Source: Bacillota bacterium (lineage in GTDB: Bacteria; Bacillota; Clostridia; Peptostreptococcales; Acidaminobacteraceae). From it: DNA of 64,000 bases. The translations under genes were made by a program, and so were the position numbers. The stretch is taken from positions 157,290-221,289 of the forward strand of contig JAOARG010000035.1 in assembly GCA_025210655.1 (NCBI GenBank). Direction: 5' to 3'. The notes under the pieces are model-generated. The model did not search any database. It was given only the letters and a program-made list of their open reading frames with translations, and was not told the DNA's origin. Of this stretch, positions 53,760 to 63,261 are shown one piece after another; within the stretch, counting starts at the first letter, position 1; the number at the start of each line of letters is the position of its first letter.

Positions 53760-54953
53760 TTATTTAATTCTATTGTATTCCTCAAGTCCATACTTCAATA
53801 CATCAATAGCATTTCTAAGATCTTCCTCATTAATTACATAAGCAAGTCTTACCTGATTCTTTCCTAAACCAGGAGTAGCGTAAAAACCTTCTGCTGGTGC
53901 CATCATAACTGTTTTATTGTTATAATGGAAGTCTCTTAAAAGCCAGATTACAAAGTCTTCCGCATCTTCAACTGGAAGGGTAACAATTGTGTAAAATGCA
54001 CCTTTAGGTGGGTGACATATTACACCATCGATTTCTCTTAATTTCTCAAAAAGAACATCTCTTCTTTTATTATATTCTTTTCGAACTTTTTCATAATAGC
54101 TTTCATCAAGTTTATATAACTCAATTGCACCTTCCTGTTCTAGGGTAGGTACACACAATCTACTTTGACATAATTTCAAAACGTTGGCTATAAATTCTTT
54201 GTTTTTAGAAGCTACACATCCAATTCTAGCACCACAGGCGCTAAATCTTTTTGAGATACTGTCGATTATTACTACGTGTTGTCTAGCATGTTCAACTCTA
54301 CCAAAACTATAGAATTCTTCACCATCATAAACAAATTCTCTGTATACTTCATCTGAAAGAACAAATATGTCTTTCTCAATAGCTAAATTACAGATCATCT
54401 CAACTTCATCCTTAGTATAAACAACGCCTGTAGGATTACCAGGAGTAGACATAAGGAAACCTTTTGTCTTATCAGTAATTAGCTTTTCTATTTCTTCCTT
54501 ACTAGGAAGTCTAAAATCGTTCTCAGGAGTAGTTGTGATAGGTACCATCTTAATCCCTACAGGTAAAGCAAAACCGTTGTAATTTGTGTAGAACGGCTCT
54601 GGAACCAATATTTCATCTCCATCATCACATATAGCGATTAATGAGAATAGTAGGGCTTCACTACCTCCATTTGTAATTAGAACATCTTCCTTATTGTAAA
54701 ACATCTCATACTTTTTATAATATTCTATAATAGAACTTATAAGCTGTGGAGATCCTTCAGAAAAAGAATACTTAAGTACCTTTTCATCATAGTTCTTAAC
54801 GGCATTATAGAATTCTACAGGCGTTTCAATATCGGGCTGACCGATATTCAAGTGGTAGACTTTACGTCCGGCGGCCTTGGCGTTTTCGGCGTATGGTACC
54901 AGCTTTCTTATAGGTGATTCCTGCATATTTCGAATACGTTTAGACAATTCCAC
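53760..54953 (-). CDS. PLP-dependent class I/II aminotransferase
   Basis: Fold type I aminotransferase of 397 aa, of the aspartate aminotransferase-like group. It has HLNIGQPDIETP, the NGGSEALLFSL region, MSTPGNPTGVVYTKDE, LSDEVYREFVYDG and the PLP-lysine segment DSISKRFSACGARIG. The GTG at 54953 is chosen: GGGGGAA lies about 7 nt upstream and the N-terminus VELSKRIRNMQESPIRK matches relatives; a longer in-frame ATG at 55013 would cover the RBS. The substrate is not predictable from sequence alone. Confidence 0.88.
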   Translation of the reverse strand: MELSKRIRNMQESPIRKLVPYAENAKAAGRKVYHLNIGQPDIETPVEFYNAVKNYDEKVLKYSFSEGSPQLISSIIEYYKKYEMFYNKEDVLITNGGSEALLFSLIAICDDGDEILVPEPFYTNYNGFALPVGIKMVPITTTPENDFRLPSKEEIEKLITDKTKGFLMSTPGNPTGVVYTKDEVEMICNLAIEKDIFVLSDEVYREFVYDGEEFYSFGRVEHARQHVVIIDSISKRFSACGARIGCVASKNKEFIANVLKLCQSRLCVPTLEQEGAIELYKLDESYYEKVRKEYNKRRDVLFEKLREIDGVICHPPKGAFYTIVTLPVEDAEDFVIWLLRDFHYNNKTVMMAPAEGFYATPGLGKNQVRLAYVINEEDLRNAIDVLKYGLEEYNRIK

Positions 54954-55015
54954 TAATAATTCCCCCTTAAAATTCAATATTCCCTTCAATAACATAATAC
55001 CATACCACAACAATG

Positions 55016-55044
55016 TATAAACATGAATAATGACAAAAAGTCAA
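55016..55044 (-). promoter_or_regulatory. Putative promoter of the aminotransferase gene
   Basis: On the minus strand: TTGACT (55044-55039), a 17-nt spacer, TTTATA (55021-55016). The remaining sequence between this gene and miaB is very AT-rich with no other structure I can support. Confidence 0.55.
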
Positions 55045-55246
55045 AATATTCATTAAATTCAAACAAATTAGAATTTTCACTATTTTACAACACAGTATTA
55101 GCAATTATTCAAGAATAAAAATAAAACTCATGAAGACATTTTAACAAATCTTAATATATTAATTCAATAGGAAAATGAAAGAAAACGTTTTTTTTTTGAA
55201 TATTTTTTCATTATTCATGAATATTGTATCAATTACACAATTTTTA

Positions 55247-55276
55247 TTGACTAAATCTAATCGAAGGACCTATATA
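55247..55276 (+). promoter_or_regulatory. Putative promoter of the miaB-mutSL-miaA-hfq cluster
   Basis: TTGACT (55247-55252), an 18-nt spacer and TATATA (55271-55276), overlapping TATAAT at 55273-55278. It lies about 50 nt before the miaB ATG. Confidence 0.5.
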
Positions 55277-55325
55277 ATTATGTTATAATATAACTTGGTT
55301 TAATATATATTTTTGGGAGGTCAGA

Positions 55326-56753
55326 ATGGAAAGAAAACAAAGTACACCTAGTACAGATATAATATTGAAGAATCAATTAATAATAGAAGACATTAGAAGA
55401 ATTAATCAGGAATACCAATTGAAGAAGAAGAGAAACAAAAAATTTAATATCACAACTTACGGTTGTCAAATGAATGAGCATGACTCAGAAAAACTTAAGG
55501 GTATGCTATGTCAAATGGGATACGATGAAACAGACAAGAGAGAAAATAGTGATCTTGTTATATTTAATACATGTTGTGTAAGGGAAAACGCTGAGTTGAA
55601 AGTTTATGGTAATCTCGGACACCTAAAAAGTTTCAAAAGAAAGAACCCTAATGCAATAATTGCAGTTTGTGGTTGCATGATGCAGCAGGAACATGTTGTA
55701 AAGGAGATAAAAAAGACATATAAACATGTAGACCTAGTTTTTGGAACACACAATATTCATAATTTCCCAAAATTACTTTCACAAGCTATGAACAGTGACA
55801 ACATGCTTGTTGATGTTTGGGACAGTGAAGGTGAGATAATTGAAGGATTACCTGTAATAAGAAAATTAGATGTAAAAGCCTTCGTAAATATTATGTATGG
55901 CTGTAACAACTTCTGTACTTATTGCATAGTGCCGTATACAAGAGGTAGGGAAAGAAGTAGGGATCCAGAAGTAATTCTTTCTGAAGTAAAAGATTTGGTT
56001 GCAGATGGAGTAAAAGAAATAACTCTACTAGGACAAAATGTAAACTCATACGGAAATACATTTGATAATGGCTACACCTTTGCAGATTTATTGAAGGCTG
56101 TAAATGAAATCGAAGGACTAGAAAGAATTAGATTCATGACCTCACACCCAAAAGATATCTCAGATGATGTTATTGATGCAATTGCAGAATGTGAAAAACT
56201 TTGTGAACATGTACATCTTCCAGTCCAATCAGGTAGCAATAATATGCTTAAAGCAATGAATAGAAAATATACTAGGGAACATTATTTAGATTTAATTAGG
56301 AAAATCAAAACAAAAGTGCCTAATGCAACAATAAGTACTGATTTAATCATCGGATTCCCTGGAGAAACTGATCAAGATATAGAAGATACAATTGATCTTA
56401 TTAAAGAAGTAGAATATGATGCATCATATACATTCATTTATTCAGTAAGAACAGGTACACCAGCAGCTGAATACGATAATCAAATAGATGAAAAAGTGAA
56501 ACATGAAAGATTTGAAAAAGTGCTTAATGTAATTAATGATATCATCTCTAGAAAAAATAAAACTCTTAAAGACGAAGTACTTGAAATCTTAGTTGAAGGT
56601 CAGTCTTCAAAGGATAAAACAATTCTAACTGGAAGAACTAGAGGATTCAGAACTGTAAACTTCCCAGGGGATGAATCAGATATCGGAAAACTAGTAAAAG
56701 TTAAAATAACAAATCCAAGATCATTCTCTTTGATGGGGGAGAAAGTTGAATAA
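55326..56753 (+). CDS. miaB: tRNA-2-methylthio-N6-isopentenyladenosine synthase MiaB
   Basis: Radical-SAM methylthiotransferase of 475 aa acting on i6A37 of tRNA. The UPF0004 domain has [24 protein letters not shown] and [10 protein letters not shown] (second cluster cysteines); the radical-SAM motif is [22 protein letters not shown] near residue 195; the TRAM domain is C-terminal. MiaA, which makes its substrate, is encoded at 62.3 kb in the same cluster. A hairpin formed by the stop codon region (56749-56770) leads into array 4. Confidence 0.97.
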   Translation: MERKQSTPSTDIILKNQLIIEDIRRINQEYQLKKKRNKKFNITTYGCQMNEHDSEKLKGMLCQMGYDETDKRENSDLVIFNTCCVRENAELKVYGNLGHLKSFKRKNPNAIIAVCGCMMQQEHVVKEIKKTYKHVDLVFGTHNIHNFPKLLSQAMNSDNMLVDVWDSEGEIIEGLPVIRKLDVKAFVNIMYGCNNFCTYCIVPYTRGRERSRDPEVILSEVKDLVADGVKEITLLGQNVNSYGNTFDNGYTFADLLKAVNEIEGLERIRFMTSHPKDISDDVIDAIAECEKLCEHVHLPVQSGSNNMLKAMNRKYTREHYLDLIRKIKTKVPNATISTDLIIGFPGETDQDIEDTIDLIKEVEYDASYTFIYSVRTGTPAAEYDNQIDEKVKHERFEKVLNVINDIISRKNKTLKDEVLEILVEGQSSKDKTILTGRTRGFRTVNFPGDESDIGKLVKVKITNPRSFSLMGEKVE

Positions 56754-56772
56754 ATCATTGCTGATTTATTGC

Positions 56773-56959
56773 GTAGGTCGTAGGTCGTGGGTGGTAGGTC
56801 GGAAGAACTTAAACCCTAGTAAAATTTTGTGATTTTTACGTACAAGAAGTAAAAATATAATTTGTTCTAAATAAATATAAATGCTTCGTAGTTTATGGAT
56901 TTGTTAGGTCTTCGGGATTTTCGTCACTTCCGACCTACGACTTACCAACCACGACCTAC
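56773..56959. repeat. Heptamer inverted array 4 (miaB-mutS gap)
   Basis: Left heptamers start at 56773, 56780, 56787 and 56794 (GTAGGTC, GTAGGTC, GTGGGTG, GTAGGTC), then GGAAG. The right arm (56927-56959) reads on the opposite strand GTAGGTC, GTGGTTG, GTAAGTC, GTAGGTC, GGAAG. The 121-nt core has no terminator; it holds a small hairpin (ATTTTTAC/GTAAAAAT) and TATAAT at 56856-56861. A perfect 8-bp hairpin made from the miaB stop region (56749-56756 with 56763-56770) precedes it. Confidence 0.88.
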
Positions 56960-56977
56960 GAAAAAGGGAGTTTTTAC

Positions 56978-59611
56978 ATGGCTAAATTAACACCAATGAT
57001 GAAACAATACTTTGAGATAAAAGATAACTATAAAGATTATATCCTTTTCTTCAGACTAGGGGATTTTTATGAGATGTTCTTTGATGATGCTGTTACTGCT
57101 TCTAGGGAGTTGGAATTAACTCTTACTGGAAGAAACTGTGGTCTTGAAGAGAAGGCACCTCTTTGTGGTGTTCCTTATCATTCTGCCAGCGGCTATATTC
57201 AAAAGATGGTTGCAAAGGGTTATAAAGTTGCAATCTGCGAACAGGTTGAAGATCCAGCAACTGCCAAGGGTATAGTGAAAAGGGAAGTAATAAGGGTCAT
57301 TACACCTGGTACAATCATTGATCCAGAAATGTTAGATGACAAAACAAATAACTATATACTTTCAATTATTGAAGAAGGGGATACATTCGCACTTTCCTAT
57401 GCTGATATTTCAACGGGAGAATTTTATACAACAGATTTCATTAAAGGAGACTTCTTAACAGTATCCAATGAAATTATTAAGATAAACCCTAAAGAAGTCA
57501 TTATGCAAGAAGGAAAAGTTTACCCTAAAGAAATACAGATAGTGTTAGATTCATATGAAAAACTAATGATAAGTAAATTGGAAAGTAATTATTATTCAGA
57601 ATCTTTTTCATTAGATGTCCTTACAAGAAATTTCAAAGTATCATCCATTGATGCTCTAGGTTTAGATAGTTCAAAACTTTCATTGATTTCAAGTGGTATG
57701 CTTATGGGCTACATTGAAGAAACCCAAAAGGTAAATCTAGTTCATTTTGACAAAGTTGAATATTACAGTCATAGTAATTATATGATTATTGATAAATTTA
57801 CTAGTAAAAATTTAGAACTGGTGGAGACTATAAGGGGAAAAGAAAAGAAAGGCTCACTTTTATGGGTAATGGATAAGACTTCTACAGCTATGGGAGCTAG
57901 AGAACTTAGACACTGGATAAAAGAACCTTTATTAAACCCTAAACTAATAAAGCTAAGACAAGATGCAGTTGAAAACTTATTTGATGATTTTCTATTAAGA
58001 GAAGAATTGAAAGAAAATTTAAAGGGAATTTATGACCTGGAAAGACTTTGTTCAAAATTAGTTTATAATAATGCAAATCCTAGGGATCTTATGGCCCTAT
58101 GTAATTCATTAGATAAAGTTCCTCACATTAAAACTGTACTTTCAAATAGTAGCTCTGATTATCTTACAGAGTTAGATAGTAAAATTGATCCCCTTGAGGA
58201 TGTAACTGAAATAATTAGATCTTCAATCAATGAAGAACCTCCTATGCTAATTAGGGAAGGTGGAATTATAAAAGATGGATATAATAGTGAACTTGATGAG
58301 TTAAGAACTATAGTAAGGGATGGAAAAGGTTGGATTCTTGGAATTGAGCAAGAAGAAAAAGAGAAGACAGGTATTAAAAATCTAAAAATTGGTTTTAACA
58401 AAGTTTTCGGATACTACATTGAAGTTACTAAATCAAATCTAGGTCTTGTACCAGAAGAATATATTAGGAAACAAACTTTGGCTAACGCAGAAAGATACAT
58501 AATGCCTAAGCTAAAGGAAATGGAATCGAAAGTTTTGGGAGCTGAAGAAAAGATAAACTCCTTAGAATATAGTCTATTTAACAGTATAAGGGAAGACCTA
58601 CTTAATCATGTTTCTAGAATAAAAGGCACGGCTAAGTCATTATCAGTAGTTGATGTATTAACATCACTTTCAGAAGTCGCATATAAAAATAATTATGTAA
58701 AGCCAGAAATTAATGATTCCCATGAAGTCTCAATTACAGAAGGTAGACACCCTGTAGTTGAAAAAATAACTGGTCTAGAAGACTTTGTTCCTAATGATTC
58801 CTACTTGAATAACGACGAAGATACATTCTCAATAATCACTGGCCCAAATATGGCTGGTAAATCGACATATTTAAGACAGGTTGCATTGATAACATTATTA
58901 GGACAAATTGGGTCCTTTGTACCTGCTAGGGAAGCTAAAATAGGGATTGTCGATAGAATTTTTACAAGAGTTGGTGCTTCAGATGATCTCTCCCAAGGAC
59001 AATCGACATTTATGGTTGAGATGAGCGAACTAGCAAATATCCTAAAGAATACCTCAAATAATTCACTTATTATCTTGGACGAAATTGGTAGAGGTACAAG
59101 TACTTACGATGGATTAAGTATCGCTTGGAGTGTTGTTGAGTATTTAAGTAAATTCAATAATACAGGTGTAAAGACCTTATTTGCAACACACTACCATGAG
59201 TTAACCGAACTTGAAGGTAAAATCAAAGGTGTAAAAAACTATAGAATATCAGTTGAAGAAATCGGTGACGATATAGTATTTCTAAGAAAGATTGTAAGAG
59301 GTGGAGCTAATCAAAGTTACGGTATCCAAGTAGCGCAACTTGCAGGAGTTCCAGACGATGTAATAAAAAGAGCAAAAGAAATCTTAACTACCTTAGAGAT
59401 CAACGATATAAATAAATCTGATAAAAAAGTAGATATAACTATAGCTGAATGTATAAAGGAAAAAGAAGAAGATAAAGACGAAGTACAACTATCCCTATTC
59501 GACGACAGCTCGGATGAAATAATAAAAGAACTAAAATCATTAAATGTGTACGAAATGACTCCAATGGATGCAATGAATTATTTGTTTGAGTTGGTGAAGA
59601 AGATTGATTAA
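56978..59611 (+). CDS. mutS: DNA mismatch repair protein MutS
   Basis: Mismatch-recognition ATPase of 877 aa. The N-terminal FxE motif region is KDYILFFRLGDFYEMFFDDA; Walker A GPNMAGKSTYLRQ lies near residue 622, followed by GASDDLSQGQSTFMVEM, LIILDEIGRGTSTYDGLS and LFATHYHELTELE. The C-terminus has the beta-clamp-like motif QLSLF. The RBS GGGAG lies between A5 and T5 tracts directly after array 4. Confidence 0.97.
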   Translation: MAKLTPMMKQYFEIKDNYKDYILFFRLGDFYEMFFDDAVTASRELELTLTGRNCGLEEKAPLCGVPYHSASGYIQKMVAKGYKVAICEQVEDPATAKGIVKREVIRVITPGTIIDPEMLDDKTNNYILSIIEEGDTFALSYADISTGEFYTTDFIKGDFLTVSNEIIKINPKEVIMQEGKVYPKEIQIVLDSYEKLMISKLESNYYSESFSLDVLTRNFKVSSIDALGLDSSKLSLISSGMLMGYIEETQKVNLVHFDKVEYYSHSNYMIIDKFTSKNLELVETIRGKEKKGSLLWVMDKTSTAMGARELRHWIKEPLLNPKLIKLRQDAVENLFDDFLLREELKENLKGIYDLERLCSKLVYNNANPRDLMALCNSLDKVPHIKTVLSNSSSDYLTELDSKIDPLEDVTEIIRSSINEEPPMLIREGGIIKDGYNSELDELRTIVRDGKGWILGIEQEEKEKTGIKNLKIGFNKVFGYYIEVTKSNLGLVPEEYIRKQTLANAERYIMPKLKEMESKVLGAEEKINSLEYSLFNSIREDLLNHVSRIKGTAKSLSVVDVLTSLSEVAYKNNYVKPEINDSHEVSITEGRHPVVEKITGLEDFVPNDSYLNNDEDTFSIITGPNMAGKSTYLRQVALITLLGQIGSFVPAREAKIGIVDRIFTRVGASDDLSQGQSTFMVEMSELANILKNTSNNSLIILDEIGRGTSTYDGLSIAWSVVEYLSKFNNTGVKTLFATHYHELTELEGKIKGVKNYRISVEEIGDDIVFLRKIVRGGANQSYGIQVAQLAGVPDDVIKRAKEILTTLEINDINKSDKKVDITIAECIKEKEEDKDEVQLSLFDDSSDEIIKELKSLNVYEMTPMDAMNYLFELVKKID

Positions 59612-59627
59612 ATTCGTGGGATGTTTA

Positions 59628-59805
59628 GCCTAAGGTGCCTAAAGCTATTGTAATCGCGCCTAATCGCTGATTTTCAGCTGGCCTAAGATTGTTCCTTAAT
59701 TCTCTAACTTTTCATTTTGAAAAGTTAGAGAATTAAGGAACAATCTTAGGCTAATTGCAAAGCAATGATTAGGCACGACCAAAGTAGTATTAGGCAACCT
59801 TAGGC
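59628..59805. repeat. GCCTAA/TTAGGC inverted array (mutS-mutL gap)
   Basis: Left units GCCTAAG, GCCTAAA, GCCTAAT, GCCTAAG start at 59628, 59637, 59658 and 59681. The core is a 34-bp perfect palindrome (59681-59714 with 59718-59751) with a 3-nt loop that includes the innermost units. Right units CTTAGGC (59745), TTAGGC (59769, 59790) and CTTAGGC (59799) mirror the left. Spacers carry small hairpins (GCTGA/TCAGC; ATTGC/GCAAT). There is no T run, so it is not a simple terminator. Confidence 0.88.
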
Positions 59806-59855
59806 ATTCTAAAAAGCTCAAACTACGTAATACACGTGTAAAGGAGTGATTAACA

Positions 59856-62084
59856 ATGTCTACTAATAGAATAAAAGTTTTATCAAAAGATTTATCAACT
59901 AAAATTGCTGCCGGAGAAGTTGTTGAGAGGCCTATGGCTGTTATTAAAGAGCTGGTTGAGAACTCTATTGACTCTGGGGCTAATAGAATAATTATAGAAA
60001 TAAAAAAGGGTGGTAAGGAACTTATAAAAGTTAGCGATAATGGTAAGGGGATTCATCCTGATGATCTGGGTATAGCTTTTATGAGACATGCTACAAGTAA
60101 AATATCAACAATTGATGACCTATACAGTATAAATACTCTTGGTTTCAGAGGTGAAGCCTTAGCAAGTATTTCTGCTGTTTCCAGAGTAGAACTTAGTACT
60201 AAATATGAAGAAAATGAAATTGGAGTTCTTTTAAAATTATCTGGTGGGGAAGAAGTAGAGAAAAAATCTATTGGAATGAACCAAGGTACATCCATTTCTG
60301 TAAAAGATTTATTTTTCAATACTCCTGCACGTTTAAAATTTCTCAAGTCAGACAGAGCAGAGCAAAGTGCAATTTCTGATTTAGTAAATAAAATAGTACT
60401 ATCCCATCCAGAAGTTGCCTTTAAGTACATTGCAGAGGGTAAAGAAATACTTCAAACACCGGGAAATGGGAAATTGATCAATACCATTTATTCCTTATAT
60501 GAAAGAAATTTAAGTAAGAACCTTATAGAAATTAAAGGTGAACAAAATCAAGTAAAAGTATGGGGATATGTTTCTAATTTGAATTACTCAAGGGGAAACA
60601 GACAACTTCAAAATATTTTTGTGAATGGTAGATATGTAAAGGATACTGCCATAAGTGATTCCATAAAATTAGCATATAAGACTATGCTACCCATAGGAAG
60701 ATTTCCTGTAGCATTTCTTTTTATAGAGACAGATCCAAAAGATGTAGATGTAAATATACATCCAGCAAAAATCGAAATAAAATTCAGTGATGTTGGAGCA
60801 GTAAAAAATGTTGTCCTAAACTCAATAAAAGATAAACTCCTTACATCAAATCAAATACCAAAGGAGCAAATTGGTAAAGCAAAAGATATATTTAGAAAAG
60901 AATCAATAAATATTGAAATTCCAAAGAAAAAAATTAAAGACAAGTCAGAAATGCCTCTGATTAAAAAATCTATTCCACAAAAGAACACTTTCACAGGTCA
61001 CATTCCAAAATCAATAGTTAACCCAATGAAAGTAATCAAAAAAATGGAAGAAGAAATCAAGGAAAAAGTAAAGGACAGTGGATTTGAAAAAAGTCTAGAA
61101 AAATCCTATGAAAATAAGAAATCAGAAGACAAGAAAAATACTGAATCATTAAATTCTTCTAGCCAATCAATAGATAATACGATTTCAAAAGTCGAGAATA
61201 CTAATCTAAAGAATTTAAATACGACGGATAACATTCAAAAATATACAAGTGATTCAGATAATAATAAGGAAAATATTATAAAAGAAAACAGCCTAGAAAT
61301 AAATACTGAATTAGATAGAAGAGTAGATAACTTAATAAGTTCTTCCAGAAATAGTAATAGCTTTCACCCGACCAAGGACCAACAACCAAGGACCTACGAC
61401 GAGCTACTTTCTTCCATATCCACTGAATTAGATTCCATATCAGAGTCTAGGTCAATAATAATTAAGGAAGAATCTGCAGTAAGCCCTTACTCTGAAAACA
61501 GAATTGATATAACTGAATTACTTTATGTTGGCAAAGTCTTCAACACATATTTATTATTCCAGCTTGATGAATCTATGTATATTATGGACCAACATGCAGC
61601 CCATGAAAGAATTCTATACGAAAAATTCTTAGATGAGTACAAGAATGATCAAATAATCAGACAAATGTTATTACTTCCTGAAGTAATAAATCTGTCAAAG
61701 CTTGATAAAGAAAAACTTATTGAAAATAAAGATTCCATAGAGAAACTAGGTCTTGTTATAGAAGAATTTGGAGAAACGGAGATTGTTATTAGAGAAATCC
61801 CTCAACTATTTAATGTACCCGGAAGTATAGATTTAGTAATGGAAATATTAGAAACTCTCAACAATCCAGTTGATTCAGTGTATGAAATTAAAATAGCTTC
61901 AATAATACAGAAGTCATGTAAAAATGCTATAAAAGCCCATGACACAATATCTAATCGGGAAATAAATCAATTAGTAGAAGATTTATCTAAAGCAGAAAAC
62001 CCATTTACATGTCCACATGGAAGACCGATAATAATATCAATGGGGATAAGGGAACTGGAAAAGAAGTTTAAGAGGATTCAATAA
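59856..62084 (+). CDS. mutL: DNA mismatch repair protein MutL
   Basis: GHKL ATPase with C-terminal endonuclease domain; 742 aa, long for MutL. ATP motifs: AAGEVVERPMAVIKELVENSIDSGA, VSDNGKGIHPDD and TLGFRGEALASISAV. The linker (about 345-555) is low-complexity, rich in Lys, Ser and Asn. The nuclease motif DQHAAHERILYEKF is near residue 577; SCKNAIKAHD and FTCPHGRP follow. The protein should therefore nick DNA itself, as expected in bacteria lacking MutH. Residues about 504-518 (HPTKDQQPRTYDE) are encoded by a heptamer arm. Confidence 0.96.
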   Translation: MSTNRIKVLSKDLSTKIAAGEVVERPMAVIKELVENSIDSGANRIIIEIKKGGKELIKVSDNGKGIHPDDLGIAFMRHATSKISTIDDLYSINTLGFRGEALASISAVSRVELSTKYEENEIGVLLKLSGGEEVEKKSIGMNQGTSISVKDLFFNTPARLKFLKSDRAEQSAISDLVNKIVLSHPEVAFKYIAEGKEILQTPGNGKLINTIYSLYERNLSKNLIEIKGEQNQVKVWGYVSNLNYSRGNRQLQNIFVNGRYVKDTAISDSIKLAYKTMLPIGRFPVAFLFIETDPKDVDVNIHPAKIEIKFSDVGAVKNVVLNSIKDKLLTSNQIPKEQIGKAKDIFRKESINIEIPKKKIKDKSEMPLIKKSIPQKNTFTGHIPKSIVNPMKVIKKMEEEIKEKVKDSGFEKSLEKSYENKKSEDKKNTESLNSSSQSIDNTISKVENTNLKNLNTTDNIQKYTSDSDNNKENIIKENSLEINTELDRRVDNLISSSRNSNSFHPTKDQQPRTYDELLSSISTELDSISESRSIIIKEESAVSPYSENRIDITELLYVGKVFNTYLLFQLDESMYIMDQHAAHERILYEKFLDEYKNDQIIRQMLLLPEVINLSKLDKEKLIENKDSIEKLGLVIEEFGETEIVIREIPQLFNVPGSIDLVMEILETLNNPVDSVYEIKIASIIQKSCKNAIKAHDTISNREINQLVEDLSKAENPFTCPHGRPIIISMGIRELEKKFKRIQ
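61367..61397. repeat. Solo heptamer arm inside the mutL coding region
   Basis: Read on the opposite strand: GTAGGTC, CTTGGTT, GTTGGTC, CTTGGTC and GGG, the same four-unit plan as the right arms of arrays 1, 3, 4 and 5. It keeps the mutL frame open. I see no matching left arm upstream within mutL. Confidence 0.7.
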
Positions 62085-62104
62085 GAACTTTGTTCTTATT
62101 GTGC

Positions 62105-62277
62105 GTAGGTGGTAGGTGGTAGGTCGTGGTTCGGAAAGGCCAAAAGACAAAGACCAAAAAAATTAACCATCTAAGAATATATAATATAAAACAGAGTTCG
62201 TAGATAAGTACAGTCACAAGTGGAATTGTAAAGGTTTTAAATTTCTTACGACCTACCACCCACGACCTACAACCTAC
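62105..62277. repeat. Heptamer inverted array 5 (mutL-miaA gap)
   Basis: Left heptamers start at 62105, 62112, 62119 and 62126 (GTAGGTG, GTAGGTG, GTAGGTC, GTGGTTC), then GGAAA. The right arm (62245-62277) reads on the opposite strand GTAGGTT, GTAGGTC, GTGGGTG, GTAGGTC, GTAAG. The core has no terminator but has TATAAT at 62180-62185. A perfect 10-bp hairpin containing the mutL stop codon (62079-62088 with 62092-62101) precedes it, as at array 4. Confidence 0.88.
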
Positions 62278-62299
62278 GATATCCAAAGGACGTGAACAC

Positions 62300-63220
62300 A
62301 TGAGAAAAATAATTATTATTGCAGGACCAACCGCTGTTGGTAAAACTGACATATCAATACAATTAGCAAAAAAAATTAACGGTGAAATTATTTCTTCAGA
62401 TTCTATGCAGATTTATAAACATTTCGATATTGGAACTGCTAAAGTTACAGCTGAAGAAATGGACGGGGTTCCTCACTACATGGTTGATAATATAAATCCT
62501 TTTGAAGATTTTTCTGTTTCTGAATATGCAAAAATGGCTAAAGAATATATTGAAGATATATTTTCTAGGGGTAAAGTTCCTATTATCGTTGGTGGCACTG
62601 GACTTTATATTAATGCTCTAATGTATGATATGGATTTTGCTAATGCTGACAAAAATACAGAAATACGTAAAGAATTAGAGTATAAGCTAGAAAACATGGG
62701 TAATAAGTACTTATACGAGGAGTTAAAAAAAGTTGATCCTGAGAGTGCTGAACGTATCCATATGAACAATGGTCGTAGAATAGTAAGAGCTTTAGAAATT
62801 TACTATTCTACTGGAGAAAATATCAGCGATTTCAAAAATGATCCTATTAAAACCAAGGATTATGATTTTGAATTATTTGTTCTAAACAGGGACAGGACAC
62901 ATCTTTATGAAAGAATCAACTTAAGAGTTGATATTATGATTAAAGAAGGTCTTTTAGAAGAAGTAAAAGCATTAATGGATATGGGTCTTTCACTAGACAA
63001 CCCAGCTATGAGAGCTATAGGCTATAAAGAGGTTTATGCCTACTTAAATGGTGATACTGACTATGATTCTATGCTTTCTGCTCTTATGCAGAATTCAAGA
63101 AGATATGCCAAAAGACAACTTACGTGGTTCAGAAGGTATGATTTTGTCAAATGGTTAGATGTAGAGAAATCAAGTAAGGATGAGATTGTAGAAAGTATAA
63201 TAAATCAATATAGAGAATAA
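62300..63220 (+). CDS. miaA: tRNA dimethylallyltransferase MiaA
   Basis: Enzyme of 306 aa transferring dimethylallyl from DMAPP to A37 of tRNA. The P-loop is [53 protein letters not shown] and [13 protein letters not shown] are present. It uses the product of the MEP pathway encoded elsewhere in the window, and its product is the MiaB substrate. Confidence 0.97.
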   Translation: MRKIIIIAGPTAVGKTDISIQLAKKINGEIISSDSMQIYKHFDIGTAKVTAEEMDGVPHYMVDNINPFEDFSVSEYAKMAKEYIEDIFSRGKVPIIVGGTGLYINALMYDMDFANADKNTEIRKELEYKLENMGNKYLYEELKKVDPESAERIHMNNGRRIVRALEIYYSTGENISDFKNDPIKTKDYDFELFVLNRDRTHLYERINLRVDIMIKEGLLEEVKALMDMGLSLDNPAMRAIGYKEVYAYLNGDTDYDSMLSALMQNSRRYAKRQLTWFRRYDFVKWLDVEKSSKDEIVESIINQYRE

Positions 63221-63261
63221 GACACTCCTTGCTTGAAAATCAATTAAATGGAGGGGTTATA

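Noticed and set aside
59628..59805. Telomere-like TTAGGC repeats
   Set aside because: There are only four units per side, arranged as inverted arms around a hairpin in mid-operon; no chromosome end is indicated.
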